From: Burkholderia sp. SRS-W-2-2016
Lineage (GTDB): Bacteria; Pseudomonadota; Gammaproteobacteria; Burkholderiales; Burkholderiaceae
NCBI RefSeq assembly: GCF_001931485.1
Contig: NZ_MSDV01000026.1
Coordinates: forward strand, 62,001-126,000
Direction of reading: 5' to 3'
Length of the DNA stretch: 64,000 nt
Of the stretch, positions 17,357 to 26,088 are shown in pieces; within the stretch, counting starts at the first letter, position 1; the number at the start of each line of letters is the position of its first letter. Under the pieces are notes generated by a model, which saw only the letters and a list, made by a program, of their open reading frames with translations, did not search any database and was not told the origin of the DNA. The translations under genes were made by a program, and so were the position numbers.

Positions 17357-18139
17357 ATGCACGTTGCACAAACCTGCGAACCCGCCTACCGAACGCCTCG
17401 CCCGGCCCCCATGCTGCCGCTTCACGCGCTCGAAGCCGAGCTACCGGCGCCCCAGCGAACGCCGCGCTGCTCCGATTGCTCGCTGCGCGCGATCTGCCTG
17501 CCGCCCGATCTGACCGCGCAGCAACTCGCGAAACTCGACGCCGTGATCTGCTCGACGCGCTCGCTCAAACGCGGCGACGTGCTGTATCGCGCCGGCGACA
17601 CCTTCCAGAGCATCTACGCGGTGCGCTCGGGTTCGTTCAAGACCGTGCTGATGCATCGCGACGGCCGCGAGCACGTGACCGGTTTCCAGATCGCCGGCGA
17701 TGCGCTGGGTCTCGACGGCGTCTGCGCGGGCAGGCAGAACTGCGATGCGATCGCGCTCGAGGATAGCGTCGTGTGCATCATCCCGTTCGCGCAGCTCGAA
17801 GCGGTTTGCCGCGAGATGAAGCCGCTGCAGCAGCACATCCATCGGCTGATGAGCGGCGAGATCGTGCGCGAATCGAGCCAGATGATGCTGCTCGGCACGA
17901 TGACCGCCGAACAGCGCGTCGCGACGTTTCTGCTGAACCTGTCGACGCGCCTGAAGGCGCGCGGCTTCTCGTCCGCCGAATTCAATCTGCGCATGACGCG
18001 CGAGGAAATCGGCTGCTATCTGGGGATGAAGCTCGAAACGGTGAGCCGGATGTTCTCGAAGTTCCAGCGCGAAAACCTCGTGAATACAAACGGCAGGACG
18101 ATCCGCATCGTCGACCCGGACGGCCTCGCGCAGTTGTAG
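17357..18139 (+). CDS. FNR/ANR-type oxygen-sensing regulator
   Basis: 260-residue CRP/FNR protein. N-terminal Cys38, Cys41 and Cys47 (CSDCSLRAIC) plus Cys140 in ALEDSVVCIIPF match the four [4Fe-4S] ligands of FNR, so it should be active only without oxygen. The cyclic-nucleotide-like barrel spans about 65-170, the dimer helix follows, and the HTH has the recognition helix LETVSRMFSKF with the E-SR motif that reads TTGAT half-sites. Four such sites flank stress genes in this block. The start is ATG 17357. No clear box was found in front of its own promoter. Confidence 0.9.
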   Translation: MHVAQTCEPAYRTPRPAPMLPLHALEAELPAPQRTPRCSDCSLRAICLPPDLTAQQLAKLDAVICSTRSLKRGDVLYRAGDTFQSIYAVRSGSFKTVLMHRDGREHVTGFQIAGDALGLDGVCAGRQNCDAIALEDSVVCIIPFAQLEAVCREMKPLQQHIHRLMSGEIVRESSQMMLLGTMTAEQRVATFLLNLSTRLKARGFSSAEFNLRMTREEIGCYLGMKLETVSRMFSKFQRENLVNTNGRTIRIVDPDGLAQL

Positions 18140-18253
18140 CCGCGGCTGGCCGTCGATATCGGCCAGATTCGATCCGCACGTGGAACCGCCCCGCCCGACC
18201 TGATATAACTCAAGCACACGGATACGCGCCGCGCCGGAGCGCGTGGAGGAGCG

Positions 18254-19354
18254 ATGGGTGATTCGGGTGGCAGGTCTGCACGCGGTGCCGGTGCGGCGTC
18301 GATCTCGGACGTCCCCGTCGAGGACCGTTATTTTCTGTTGATCGAAGCGGTTCACGACTACGCGATCTTCATGCTCGACGCCGGCGGCCGCGTGGCCAGC
18401 TGGAATCCCGGCGCGCAGCGCATCAAGGGCTATACGTCCGACGAAATCATCGGCCGGCATTTCTCCACCTTCTATACCCCCGAAGACATCGCGGCCGGCA
18501 AACCCGCTCGCGCGCTCGCCAGCGCCGCCGCCGACGGCCGCTTCGAGGACGAAGGCTGGCGCGTGCGGCGCGACGGCTCGCGCTTCTGGGCCGACGTGGT
18601 CATTTCCGCGGTTCACGACGAGTCCGGCGCGCTGCTCGGTTTCGCGAAGGTGACGCGCGATCTGACCGAGCGCATGCGTCTCGCTGAACTCGAACGCGCG
18701 GACCTGGTATCCACCCAGGTGCAGATCGCCCGCGAGAGCGAACAGAAACGCGTCGCCCAGGAACTGCACGACGATCTCGGCCAGCGGCTGACCGCGCTGA
18801 AGATGAGCGTCGCGGTGCTCGAAGCGGACCTGAACGCAGGGCCGGCGACCCGGCCGCTCGCGTCGCAGGCGCATGAACTGCAAATCCAGATCGACTGGAT
18901 GGCGACGTCGCTGCGGCGCATCGCGGCCGATTTGCGGCCGCCGCTGCTCGACGACCTCGGGCTCGCCGCCGCGCTCGACTGGCTCGCCGAAGACTTCACC
19001 AAACGCTACGGCGTGCGGGCGAGCGTTCATCTCGAACCGGCCGAGCCGGGCTTCGGCGAATTCGCATCGACCGCGTTGTTCCGGATCGTTCAGGAAGCGT
19101 TGACCAACGTCGCGCGGCACGCGAATGCCACGCGCGTGCGCGTCGACCTGAGATGCGCGAACGCGCTCCTTGCGCTCGATATCCAGGACAACGGCGGCGG
19201 CGCCGAGCTGGACCAGCCGCCCGCCCGGCAATCGTTCGGTCTGCTTGGCATTCGCGAGCGCGTCAGGCAGTTGCACGGCAACGTCGCGTTCTCGAGTTCA
19301 CCGGGCAAAGGCTTCAGGATGTCGATCCGGATTCCGCTCGACTCGTTGCGCTAG
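18254..19354 (+). CDS. cytoplasmic PAS histidine kinase, HisKA_3 type
   Basis: 366-residue soluble kinase without membrane segments. The PAS domain is at about 27-140 (AVHDYAIFMLDAGGRVASWNPG, KGYTSDEIIG) followed by the PAC region FAKVTRDLTER. The HisKA_3 helix carries His172 in VAQELHDDLGQRL, then an ATPase domain with N box LTNVARHA and G box GLLGIRERVRQLHG. The PAS pattern is close to oxygen/heme or flavin PAS domains, but the ligand is not visible. No regulator gene follows; the regulator at 16527 is the nearest possible partner. Its 3' end overlaps the convergent stress gene by 41 bp. Confidence 0.87.
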   Translation: MGDSGGRSARGAGAASISDVPVEDRYFLLIEAVHDYAIFMLDAGGRVASWNPGAQRIKGYTSDEIIGRHFSTFYTPEDIAAGKPARALASAAADGRFEDEGWRVRRDGSRFWADVVISAVHDESGALLGFAKVTRDLTERMRLAELERADLVSTQVQIARESEQKRVAQELHDDLGQRLTALKMSVAVLEADLNAGPATRPLASQAHELQIQIDWMATSLRRIAADLRPPLLDDLGLAAALDWLAEDFTKRYGVRASVHLEPAEPGFGEFASTALFRIVQEALTNVARHANATRVRVDLRCANALLALDIQDNGGGAELDQPPARQSFGLLGIRERVRQLHGNVAFSSSPGKGFRMSIRIPLDSLR

Positions 19355-19829
19355 CGTCCTCGTCGAAGCCGGGTTCGTGGCCGCCCTCTTCGCGGATCAG
19401 CAGCACCGGACAGCGCGAGAAACGCAGCACCTGTTCCGCGACGCTGCCGATCACCAGACGCCGGATCCCCCGGCGCCCATGTGTGCCCATCACGATCAGA
19501 TCCGCGTCGACCTGCTGCGCGTGGCGCAGCACCGCGCTGGCGACGTCGTCGGACAGGCTGTTCGACTCGGTCATTTCCGCGCGGCATTGCACGTCCGCAA
19601 CCATGCAGGCCTGCTCCGCCTCCGCCAGCACCGAGTGCCCGTCCTTGCGCAGCACCTCCATCAGCGTGATCGGATCGTAATAGCCGGCGTAGGAAAAGAG
19701 CGGCGACTTGTCGACCACATAGACCGGGTGGACGACGCCTCGCGTCAGGCCGGCAAGCCCCACGGCTTCTTTCAGTGCGCTTCTGGAGGCATTGCTGCCG
19801 TCGAGCGCGACGAGGATGTTCTGGTACAT
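19314..19829 (-). CDS. universal stress protein, single Usp domain
   Basis: 171-residue UspA protein. It starts MYQNILVALDGSNASRSALK and ends with the ATP-binding motif IVMGTHGRRGIRRLVIGSVAEQVL (G-x2-G-x9-G-S), so it should bind ATP. A Ser/Ala-rich tail of about 20 residues follows. ATG 19829 has GGAG upstream. An FNR-type box sits 76-89 bp before the start. It converges with and overlaps the kinase gene at 18254. Confidence 0.9.
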   Translation of the reverse strand: MYQNILVALDGSNASRSALKEAVGLAGLTRGVVHPVYVVDKSPLFSYAGYYDPITLMEVLRKDGHSVLAEAEQACMVADVQCRAEMTESNSLSDDVASAVLRHAQQVDADLIVMGTHGRRGIRRLVIGSVAEQVLRFSRCPVLLIREEGGHEPGFDEDASATSRAESGSTS

Positions 19830-19904
19830 GGCGAATCTCCGGAAAGGTGAGCGATGGGCGGGCAGGCGCGTAGTTGAATCATCGACCGCGATCCGCAATT
19901 CAAT

Positions 19905-19918
19905 TTGATCTGGGTCAA
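19905..19918. promoter_or_regulatory. FNR-type box upstream of universal stress protein
   Basis: TTGATCTGGGTCAA has a perfect left half-site and one change in the right half-site. It is centred about 82 bp before the minus-strand ATG at 19829, a good activator distance. Confidence 0.65.
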
Positions 19919-19988
19919 TCGCCACTCCAATCCGGGCGGTGCTTAGGGCGGGCGGCGGGCCCGCCGGTGTGCTGCTACAGCGCGATAA

Positions 19989-20110
19989 ACCTTGGCGCTG
20001 ATCGGCATCTGGGTCACGTTGCTGCAAGTGCCCTATCGCTACATGTTTCCGTGCGCGATGTTCTTTATTGCGGTCGGTGTACGCGTTCATTCCGACAGAT
20101 GACCGCGTGA
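19989..20110 (+). pseudogene. remnant of a TctA-type tricarboxylate transporter permease
   Basis: Translation gives LALIGIWVTLLQVPYRYMFP followed by CAMFFIAVG and, after a +1 shift, VYAFIPTDD. This matches the last membrane part of TctA permeases (LIGIWVKLL.VPYR.L.P...F..IGVYS). No start and no upstream part of the gene are present, and the frame breaks, so this is a decayed fragment. The rest of the gap between 19830 and 20167 holds only the FNR-type box and GC-rich sequence. Confidence 0.5.
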
Positions 20111-20167
20111 TCGAAATATGTCCGGGTCACACGCGTATGGCAACGTGCGATCCGGACAAGCCATGCA

Positions 20168-21130
20168 TTACACCGGGTTCAACGCACTACGCCCATCGAG
20201 CACCGCGGCCACATTGTCCAGCGCGGTGAAACCCATCTGGTCGCGCGTCTCGATCGTCGCGCTCGCCATATGCGGCGTCAGAAATACATTGTCGAGCGCC
20301 GCAAAACGCTGGTCGACCTTCGGTTCGTTCCGGTACACGTCCAGACCCGCGCTGAACAGATGTCCCGAAGTGAGCGCGTCGTACAGCGCGTCTTCGTCCA
20401 CCAGCCCGCCACGCGCGGCATTAACGAACACCGCGCCTTTCGGCAGCAGTCCGAACTCGTGTTTGGTCATGAGCGGCACGCCGCCGCCCGGCACGTGCAG
20501 CGTCAGCACCTGGGAATGCGGCAGCATGTCGGCGAGGCTCGGGTAATAGGTCGCGCCGTTTTCCAGCGACTCGGCCGCCCGCGCGATATCCGTGTAAATC
20601 ACCCGCATGCCGAAACCCTGCGCGCGTTTCGCAACCGCGCGGCCGATGCGCCCGAAGCCGACGATACCGAGCGTTTTGCCGTTGACCCGCGTGCCCAGCA
20701 TGTCGGTCATACCGAACGACTTGCCCCAGCCGTTGCGCATGATTCGTTCGTACTCCGACGCACGGCGGCAGGCCGCCAGCACCAGCAGCATCGAAAAGTC
20801 GGCCGTGCATTCGGTCAACGCGTCCGGCGCGTTCGTGACGACGATGCCCTTCGCACGGGCGGCAGCGACGTCCATGTGATCGAAACCCGCGCTCGCATTC
20901 GCGACGATCTTCACGGTCGGCGGCAGCGCGGCAATATGCTCGGCCTGCAAGCCGGATTTCTTGCCGATCAGCACCGCGGGCACGTCGTACCGGTTGCAGA
21001 AATCGACGACCGACGCGGCGTCCATATCGGACTCGGTCACGAACGCATTGAATTCGGCCTCGGCGCGCCGCCCGACCGCGGTCGGAACTTTGCGCGCAAT
21101 CAGCAGCCTGGTACGGTTCTCACTCGACAT
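20168..21130 (-). CDS. D-2-hydroxyacid dehydrogenase (glyoxylate/hydroxypyruvate reductase type)
   Basis: 320-residue NAD(P)-dependent dehydrogenase. The Rossmann motif is GIVGFGRIGRAVAKRA (about 153-168); the catalytic triad is Arg in NAARGGLVDEDAL, Glu in YRNEPKV and His in LTPHMAS. It reduces glyoxylate, hydroxypyruvate or a sugar-derived 2-keto acid. ATG 21130 has AAGGAA six bases upstream; a longer frame to 21280 would cover the operator and is not used. It is divergent from the SDR gene at 21446 with a shared operator pair, suggesting one pathway. Confidence 0.88.
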   Translation of the reverse strand: MSSENRTRLLIARKVPTAVGRRAEAEFNAFVTESDMDAASVVDFCNRYDVPAVLIGKKSGLQAEHIAALPPTVKIVANASAGFDHMDVAAARAKGIVVTNAPDALTECTADFSMLLVLAACRRASEYERIMRNGWGKSFGMTDMLGTRVNGKTLGIVGFGRIGRAVAKRAQGFGMRVIYTDIARAAESLENGATYYPSLADMLPHSQVLTLHVPGGGVPLMTKHEFGLLPKGAVFVNAARGGLVDEDALYDALTSGHLFSAGLDVYRNEPKVDQRFAALDNVFLTPHMASATIETRDQMGFTALDNVAAVLDGRSALNPV

Positions 21131-21188
21131 GGTTTTTCCTTGAATGAACGGATGTCGAGAGACTACGAAACGGCCAACCGGACCGTCA

Positions 21189-21208
21189 ATGTTGATTCGA
21201 TCAATCAA
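21189..21208. promoter_or_regulatory. operator copy 1 (TTGAT-TCG-ATCAA)
   Basis: ATGTTGATTCGATCAATCAA, 59 bp before the hydroxyacid dehydrogenase start. It contains the perfect palindrome TTGAT-TCG-ATCAA and is 19 of 20 identical to the copy at 21356. The shape suits a GntR-type or similar dimeric repressor; no regulator gene is adjacent. Confidence 0.65.
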
Positions 21209-21355
21209 CACCCGGCACATGATGAGCCCCCGATTCGTTCCGGCGCGCACGCTGCACGCCGCGCCCCGTGCCTTCAACACCCTTTATTCATCGCACGGGC
21301 GGCAATGTGCGCCTCAGGAAAACCCTGGTGCGAATCCCATCGGCAAGGCTCTCAG

Positions 21356-21375
21356 ATGTTGATTCAATCAATCAA
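21356..21375. promoter_or_regulatory. operator copy 2 (TTGATT-C-AATCAA)
   Basis: ATGTTGATTCAATCAATCAA, 71 bp before the SDR gene start, containing the perfect palindrome TTGATTCAATCAA. It is almost identical to the site at 21189 and in the same orientation, one site for each divergent promoter. Confidence 0.65.
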
Positions 21376-21445
21376 GATTGCTCGATGCACGGCACGAATG
21401 CAACGCTGTTTGCCATGTTCAACTGACTGGTCGTGAGGAAGTCAA

Positions 21446-22204
21446 ATGCCTGCATCGAAAAAATTTGCCGCTGTGACCGGCGCCGGTTCCGGTATCGGCC
21501 GCGCCGCCGCCGTCGCACTCGCCAACGCCGGCTTCACCGTCGCGCTGCTCGGCCGCCGGCTCGAACCGCTGCTGGAAACCAAAGAACTGATCAATGTCGC
21601 CGGCGGCGAGGCCGAAGCGTTTCCGGCCGACGTCTCCGACGCGGCGTCGGTCGATCAGGCATTCACGCGCATCGCCGAGACCTTCGGCCGGCTCGACGTG
21701 CTGTTCAACAACGCGGGCCGCAATGCGGGCGCGGTTCCGCTCGAAGACTACGAGGTCGAGTTCTGGAACGACGTGGTCGCGACCAATCTGACCGGCGTGT
21801 TCCTGTGCGCGCGCGCCGCGTATCGGCTGATGAAAGCGCAGTCGCCGCAAGGCGGGCGCATCATCAACAACGGCTCGATCTCGGCCCACTCGCCGCGGCC
21901 GAATACGATTGCCTATTCGGCCACCAAACACGCGGTCAGCGGCATCACCAAATCGATCGCGCTCGATGGCCGCGCGTTCAACATCGCGTGCGGGCAGATC
22001 GATATCGGCAACGCGGCGACCTCGCTGACCGAACGGATGAACAAAGGCGTGCTGCAAGCGGATGGCCGCCTCGCGCCCGAGGCACGGATGGACGTCGCGC
22101 ATGTGGCGAACGCGGTCGTGCACATGGCCGGTCTGCCGCTCGAAGCGAACGTGCTCAATATGACGATCATGGCGAGCGCGATGCCGTTCGTCGGCCGCGG
22201 CTAA
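21446..22204 (+). CDS. SDR-family oxidoreductase
   Basis: 252-residue short-chain dehydrogenase. It has the cofactor motif [12 protein letters not shown] (about 12-23), NNAG in [11 protein letters not shown], the catalytic Ser in [12 protein letters not shown] and Tyr-x3-Lys in YSATKHA. Position 35-37 (RRLEP) suggests NADP. The active-site Ser-Tyr-Lys set is complete. It heads a group with an MFS transporter, a VOC protein and the HTH citrate-synthase-like gene, with operator copy 2 in front. The substrate is probably a sugar acid or hydroxy acid; not resolved. Confidence 0.88.
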   Translation: MPASKKFAAVTGAGSGIGRAAAVALANAGFTVALLGRRLEPLLETKELINVAGGEAEAFPADVSDAASVDQAFTRIAETFGRLDVLFNNAGRNAGAVPLEDYEVEFWNDVVATNLTGVFLCARAAYRLMKAQSPQGGRIINNGSISAHSPRPNTIAYSATKHAVSGITKSIALDGRAFNIACGQIDIGNAATSLTERMNKGVLQADGRLAPEARMDVAHVANAVVHMAGLPLEANVLNMTIMASAMPFVGRG

Positions 22205-22254
22205 ATTGCTTTTACGCCAATAAAAAAACAACAGGCTAATTTACGGAGACACCG

Positions 22255-23571
22255 ATGAAAGTCGTAGAGGAACAAGCGTTGCCGCCGCATAGCGCGGCCT
22301 ACGCGGACACCGCGAAACGCTCCAGAGTGCGGTATGTGGTGCTGTCGATGCTGCTGGTGGCGACGATTCTGAACTACGTGGACCGCTCGGCGCTCGGCAT
22401 CGTCGCGCCGGGCCTGTCGAAAGGACTGTCGCTCGACCGGATGCAGATGGGCGAACTGTTCGCCGCGTTCGGCCTCGCGTACTCGATTGCGCTGGTGCCC
22501 GGCGGCGTGCTGACCGACGTGCTCGGCTCGCGCATCGCGTATGCGCTGTCGCTGGTCGGCTGGTCGTTCGCGACGTTCACGCAGGGTCTGGCGACCGGCT
22601 ATCACATGCTGCTCGGCTCGCGGCTCGCGATCGGCGCGCTGGAGGCGCCGGCCTTCCCGTCGAATGCGCGCGCGGTGACGTTGTGGTTTCCGGCCCGCGA
22701 GCGCGGCTTCGCGACCAGCGTGTACGTGATGGGGCAATACATCGGCACACCGTTGTTTACCGGCCTGCTGCTGTGGATCTCCGCCGCATACGGCTGGCGC
22801 GCGGTGTTTTTCGTGACCGGCGGTTTCGGCATTCTGTTCAGTCTGGTCTGGTATCGCGTGTATCGCGATCCGCATCGGCACGCTGGCGTGAACGCCGCCG
22901 AGTTGCAGTACATCAACGACGGCACGACGGCTGCGCGCAAGCCACGCGAGAAGTTCAACTGGCGCATGGCGCTGAAGCTGCTCAGCTACCGGCAGATTCT
23001 CGCGATCTGTCTCGGCAAGTTCTGCAACAACACGTTGCTGGTGTTCTTCACGACGTGGTTCATGACCTACCTGATCGAAGCGCGCCATATGTCGATGATC
23101 AAGGTCGGGATCTTCCAGGCACTGCCTTTTATCGGCGCGACGGTTGGGATTCTGCTGGCGGGATCGCTGTCGGATTTCTTTATCCGCCGCGGCGTGTCGA
23201 TTTCGACCGCGCGCAAGGCGCCGCTGATTGTCGGCACGCTGCTCGGCGCGTCGATCGTGCTGGTCAACTTTGTCGAGTCGAACGAGGCGGTGATCGCTAT
23301 TCTGACCATTGCGTTCTTCGCGCAGGGTGTCGGCTCGATGTCGTGGGCCGCCGTCTCCGAAATCGCGCCGCGCCAATACGTTGGCCTGACGAGCAGCGTG
23401 ACCAGTCTCGCTGCCAATCTCGCGGGCATCACCACGCCGCTGATGATCGGCTATATCACCCACCACACCGGCCACTTCTACTGGGCGCTGAATCTGATGG
23501 GCGCAATCTGCCTGCTCGGCGCGCTCTCTTATTCCGTGCTGCTGGGAAAACTTTCCCGCATCGAACTGTGA
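22255..23571 (+). CDS. MFS transporter, anion:cation symporter (sugar-acid) type
   Basis: 438-residue inner-membrane carrier with 12 predicted segments. The opening ATILNYVDRSALGIVAPGLS and the loop DVLGSRIAYALSLVGWS, followed by RLAIGALEAPAFPSNARAVT, are marks of the ACS family (galactonate, glucarate, phthalate). The ATG at 22255 follows ACGGAGACACCG. It lies 50 bp after the SDR gene, so it probably imports that enzyme's substrate. Confidence 0.88.
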   Translation: MKVVEEQALPPHSAAYADTAKRSRVRYVVLSMLLVATILNYVDRSALGIVAPGLSKGLSLDRMQMGELFAAFGLAYSIALVPGGVLTDVLGSRIAYALSLVGWSFATFTQGLATGYHMLLGSRLAIGALEAPAFPSNARAVTLWFPARERGFATSVYVMGQYIGTPLFTGLLLWISAAYGWRAVFFVTGGFGILFSLVWYRVYRDPHRHAGVNAAELQYINDGTTAARKPREKFNWRMALKLLSYRQILAICLGKFCNNTLLVFFTTWFMTYLIEARHMSMIKVGIFQALPFIGATVGILLAGSLSDFFIRRGVSISTARKAPLIVGTLLGASIVLVNFVESNEAVIAILTIAFFAQGVGSMSWAAVSEIAPRQYVGLTSSVTSLAANLAGITTPLMIGYITHHTGHFYWALNLMGAICLLGALSYSVLLGKLSRIEL

Positions 23572-23616
23572 CGCGTTCGACCGACCATTTTCTACCGACT
23601 ATCCAGAGACACTCGC

Positions 23617-24009
23617 ATGCTTGAATTCAAGTGGGATCATCTGCAACTGTGCTCGGCGGATGCCGAAGCGACCGCCGCATGGTTTGCGCGCTGCCTGAAT
23701 GCCGAAATCGTCCGGCGCCCGGGGCGCGTCGATCTGCGCATCGGCGGCATCAATCTTTTCATCACCGACCGGGCGAACGCGCCGGCAGGCCGGCTTCCGG
23801 CCGGCGAGCAAAGACAGGGTATCGATCATTTCGGCGTGACCGTCGACGATCTCGACGCGGCGTTCGAACATCTGCTGCGCTGTGACGCGGAAATCGTCGA
23901 GCCGATCAAGCAGGTTCGCGCCGGTGTCGGAGCCTGCTTCGTGCGCTCGCCGGGCGATGTCCTCGTCGAGATTCTGGAGCGGCGGCCGGCCGAGATGACT
24001 TTTACCTGA
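23617..24009 (+). CDS. VOC-family (glyoxalase-fold) protein
   Basis: 130-residue protein of the vicinal oxygen chelate fold: two beta-alpha-beta3 units starting FKWDHLQLCSADAEATAAWF and GIDHFGVTVDDLDAAFEHL. Metal-ligand positions are His (WDHLQL), His (IDHFGV) and Glu (DVLVEILE). It could be a lyase, isomerase or dioxygenase of small molecules. It lies 45 bp after the MFS gene and is probably co-transcribed. Confidence 0.8.
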   Translation: MLEFKWDHLQLCSADAEATAAWFARCLNAEIVRRPGRVDLRIGGINLFITDRANAPAGRLPAGEQRQGIDHFGVTVDDLDAAFEHLLRCDAEIVEPIKQVRAGVGACFVRSPGDVLVEILERRPAEMTFT

Positions 24010-24115
24010 AAAAACGCCACTATTGACGCTGAACCGGTCGCGCTTGCTCTCGCGCGCGACCCGCACTACAACTTCTCTGCTGCTTCAGGCAGCAGCCTTA
24101 TCTGTCTGTCATCCC

Positions 24116-25354
24116 ATGCGAAACTGGATCACCCTGACCGAAGCGGCCCGACAACTCGGCGTGCAAGCGCAGACTGTCTATGCGTACGTGAGTCGAGGCG
24201 CGATCGCGGTGATGCCGGACCCGCAGGACCCGCGTAAAAGTCTTTATCGCGCGGAAGACGTCGCCGGCCTGTACCGCAAAAAACAGGTTGGCCGCAAACG
24301 CGAAGCACTCGCCGCCGGGATGATCTTCGGCACCGAGCCGTGCATTTATAGCGGCATCACCACGTTCTCGAAAGGCAGGCCGTATTACCGTGGACGCGAC
24401 GGTATCCGGCTCGCCGACACCGCGACGCTCGAAGAAGTCGCGACCCTGCTGTGGAATGCGCGCGCGCCGATTTCATTCGACGCCGGCGATCTGCCGCTGC
24501 ACGGCGACGAACGCGGCAGACAATGCGCGTTCACGTCGCTGGCCGCGCTCGCGGCCAGCGGGCACTCGACGCTCGGACGCACGGACAGCGCGCTGCATGT
24601 CGAAGCCGGCCGGCTCGTTGCGCTGATCGCGCAGGCATTCGGCGCGCGTCGCGACGCGACTGCGTCGACCACTCATGAACGTCTCGCGCTCGGTTGGCGC
24701 CAGGACCGCGCCGGCGCCGAACTGATCCGCCGGGCGATGGTGCTGGTCGCCGACCACGAGATCACGAGTTCGGCGTTCGCCGCGCGAATTACCGCGTCCA
24801 CCGGCGCATCGCTGCCGGGCTGTCTGCTCACCGGGCTCGCGACTCTATCGGGCCCGCTGCATGGCGATGCGTCGGGCCGCGTGCGGGCCGTGTTCGACGA
24901 TGTGGGCCGACTCGGCGTCGAACAGGTCGTCGCTCATCATTTGCAGTCGGCGATTCCAATTCCGGGGTTCGGACATCATCTGTATCCGGACGGCGATCCG
25001 CGCGCGGCCGCGTTGCTCGAAGTACTCGATCCCCCTGCGGAACTCGTCGCGTTTATCGACAAGGTCGTGGAGCTGACCGGATTGCAGCCGAATATCGACG
25101 TTGCGCTAGCGGCGTTGTCCGCGCAATTGGCACTGCCGCGCGAAGCGTCGTTCGCGTTGTTCGCGACCGCGCGCAGCGTCGGCCTGCTCGCGCATTGCAT
25201 CGAGCAGTTGCGCGTCGGCAAGGTGATCCGGCCGCGCAGCCGCTATACCGGGCGCGCGCTGGAAGACGCCGCGCCGCCTGCCGACGATGCCGAAAAGACC
25301 CTCGACGCGGCGACGCTCGAAAAAAACCGGCTATTCAAAGCGGTGGATTCGTGA
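24116..25354 (+). CDS. citrate synthase-family protein with N-terminal HTH
   Basis: 412-residue protein. Residues 1-60 form a MerR/excisionase-like helix-turn-helix (ITLTEAARQLGVQAQTVYAYVSRG, YRAEDVAGLYRKK). The rest is a citrate-synthase fold with His in GPLHGDASG and His in PIPGFGHHLYPDGDPR; the expected catalytic Asp region is within LARSVGLLAHCIEQ-type sequence near the end, ending RPRSRYTG. This fused form is known in Proteobacteria and may make citrate or 2-methylcitrate, or act as a regulator. ATG 24116 gives the HTH directly; the upstream in-frame start at 24023 is less likely. Confidence 0.85.
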   Translation: MRNWITLTEAARQLGVQAQTVYAYVSRGAIAVMPDPQDPRKSLYRAEDVAGLYRKKQVGRKREALAAGMIFGTEPCIYSGITTFSKGRPYYRGRDGIRLADTATLEEVATLLWNARAPISFDAGDLPLHGDERGRQCAFTSLAALAASGHSTLGRTDSALHVEAGRLVALIAQAFGARRDATASTTHERLALGWRQDRAGAELIRRAMVLVADHEITSSAFAARITASTGASLPGCLLTGLATLSGPLHGDASGRVRAVFDDVGRLGVEQVVAHHLQSAIPIPGFGHHLYPDGDPRAAALLEVLDPPAELVAFIDKVVELTGLQPNIDVALAALSAQLALPREASFALFATARSVGLLAHCIEQLRVGKVIRPRSRYTGRALEDAAPPADDAEKTLDAATLEKNRLFKAVDS

Positions 25355-25385
25355 CAGCGGCTTGCCACCCGCTGAAGACCTCTGA

Positions 25386-26087
25386 TCAGAACAGCGACGC
25401 CTGCCCCGCATCGGCGTCACGGTCGACCTGCGAGTAATCCGCGAGCAGAGCGAGAAACGTCGCCTGGTCCAGCGCGGACGAAGCGAGTTTTCCGCGCGCG
25501 CTGAGCGCGACGAATAGCGCGGCCGAATAAGCCTGGCAATTGATCGAACGAGCGGGATTGAATTCGATGTCGGTGAACGCGCAATAGCCGCGTAACTGGT
25601 GGGCCAAGGCCGGGTTCTGCAACAACGCGCTGATGAACAGCCAGTCGTAGAAGGCCGTGCGCGGTTCCAGCGGCCAGTCTTCGTTCATGAAGCGGAAGCC
25701 GGTGAGCCGCCCGGAATTCTTGATTCGCTGATCCCGTTTCGCGTCGACCGACGACATCGCGAGAATATCCGAATACGGGCCGCCATTCTCGAACACCTTG
25801 CTGCCTTGAAAAGCACTCTCGACGCTGGTCGCGCGCCCGGATACCGGCATTCGCAGCATCAGGTTGAACGCGCTCGACGCGATACCCGCCGCCTGCCGGG
25901 ATTTAGTCGAGATTTCGAGTATTTGCCCGCTCCCCACGCGCGGCTGCGCAGCGGCATGCAGCGCGTCGATGGAACGCTGCTTTTGCGAAACGGCGAGTCC
26001 CGCAAACCATTCGAACTGGATTTCTACCGTGCGAACCAGTAGCGGTCCTTCGCTAATCGGTATGTAAACGGGTCGCTGCGCGATCAA
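25386..26087 (-). CDS. NADAR-domain antitoxin paired with DarT-like toxin
   Basis: About 233 residues from a TTG start at 26087, one base after the toxin stop, with AAAGGA at 26098-26103. Visible NADAR-type features are VEIQFEWFAGLAVSQKQRSI, the AFQGSKVFENGGPYSDIL motif, then AKRDQRIKNSGRLTGFRF, EPRTAFYDWLFISALL and FTDIEFNPARSINCQAYS. NADAR enzymes remove ADP-ribose from guanine bases and serve as antitoxins to some DarT toxins (established for the family). Tight coupling to the upstream DarT-like gene supports this. An ATG at 26189 would overlap the toxin by about 100 bp and is less likely. Confidence 0.82.
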   Translation of the reverse strand: MIAQRPVYIPISEGPLLVRTVEIQFEWFAGLAVSQKQRSIDALHAAAQPRVGSGQILEISTKSRQAAGIASSAFNLMLRMPVSGRATSVESAFQGSKVFENGGPYSDILAMSSVDAKRDQRIKNSGRLTGFRFMNEDWPLEPRTAFYDWLFISALLQNPALAHQLRGYCAFTDIEFNPARSINCQAYSAALFVALSARGKLASSALDQATFLALLADYSQVDRDADAGQASLF

Positions 26088-26088
26088 A

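Noticed and set aside
17441..19276. 611-residue open frame on the - strand
   Set aside because: It lies opposite the FNR regulator and the second kinase, both with strong motifs; composition is that of a shadow.
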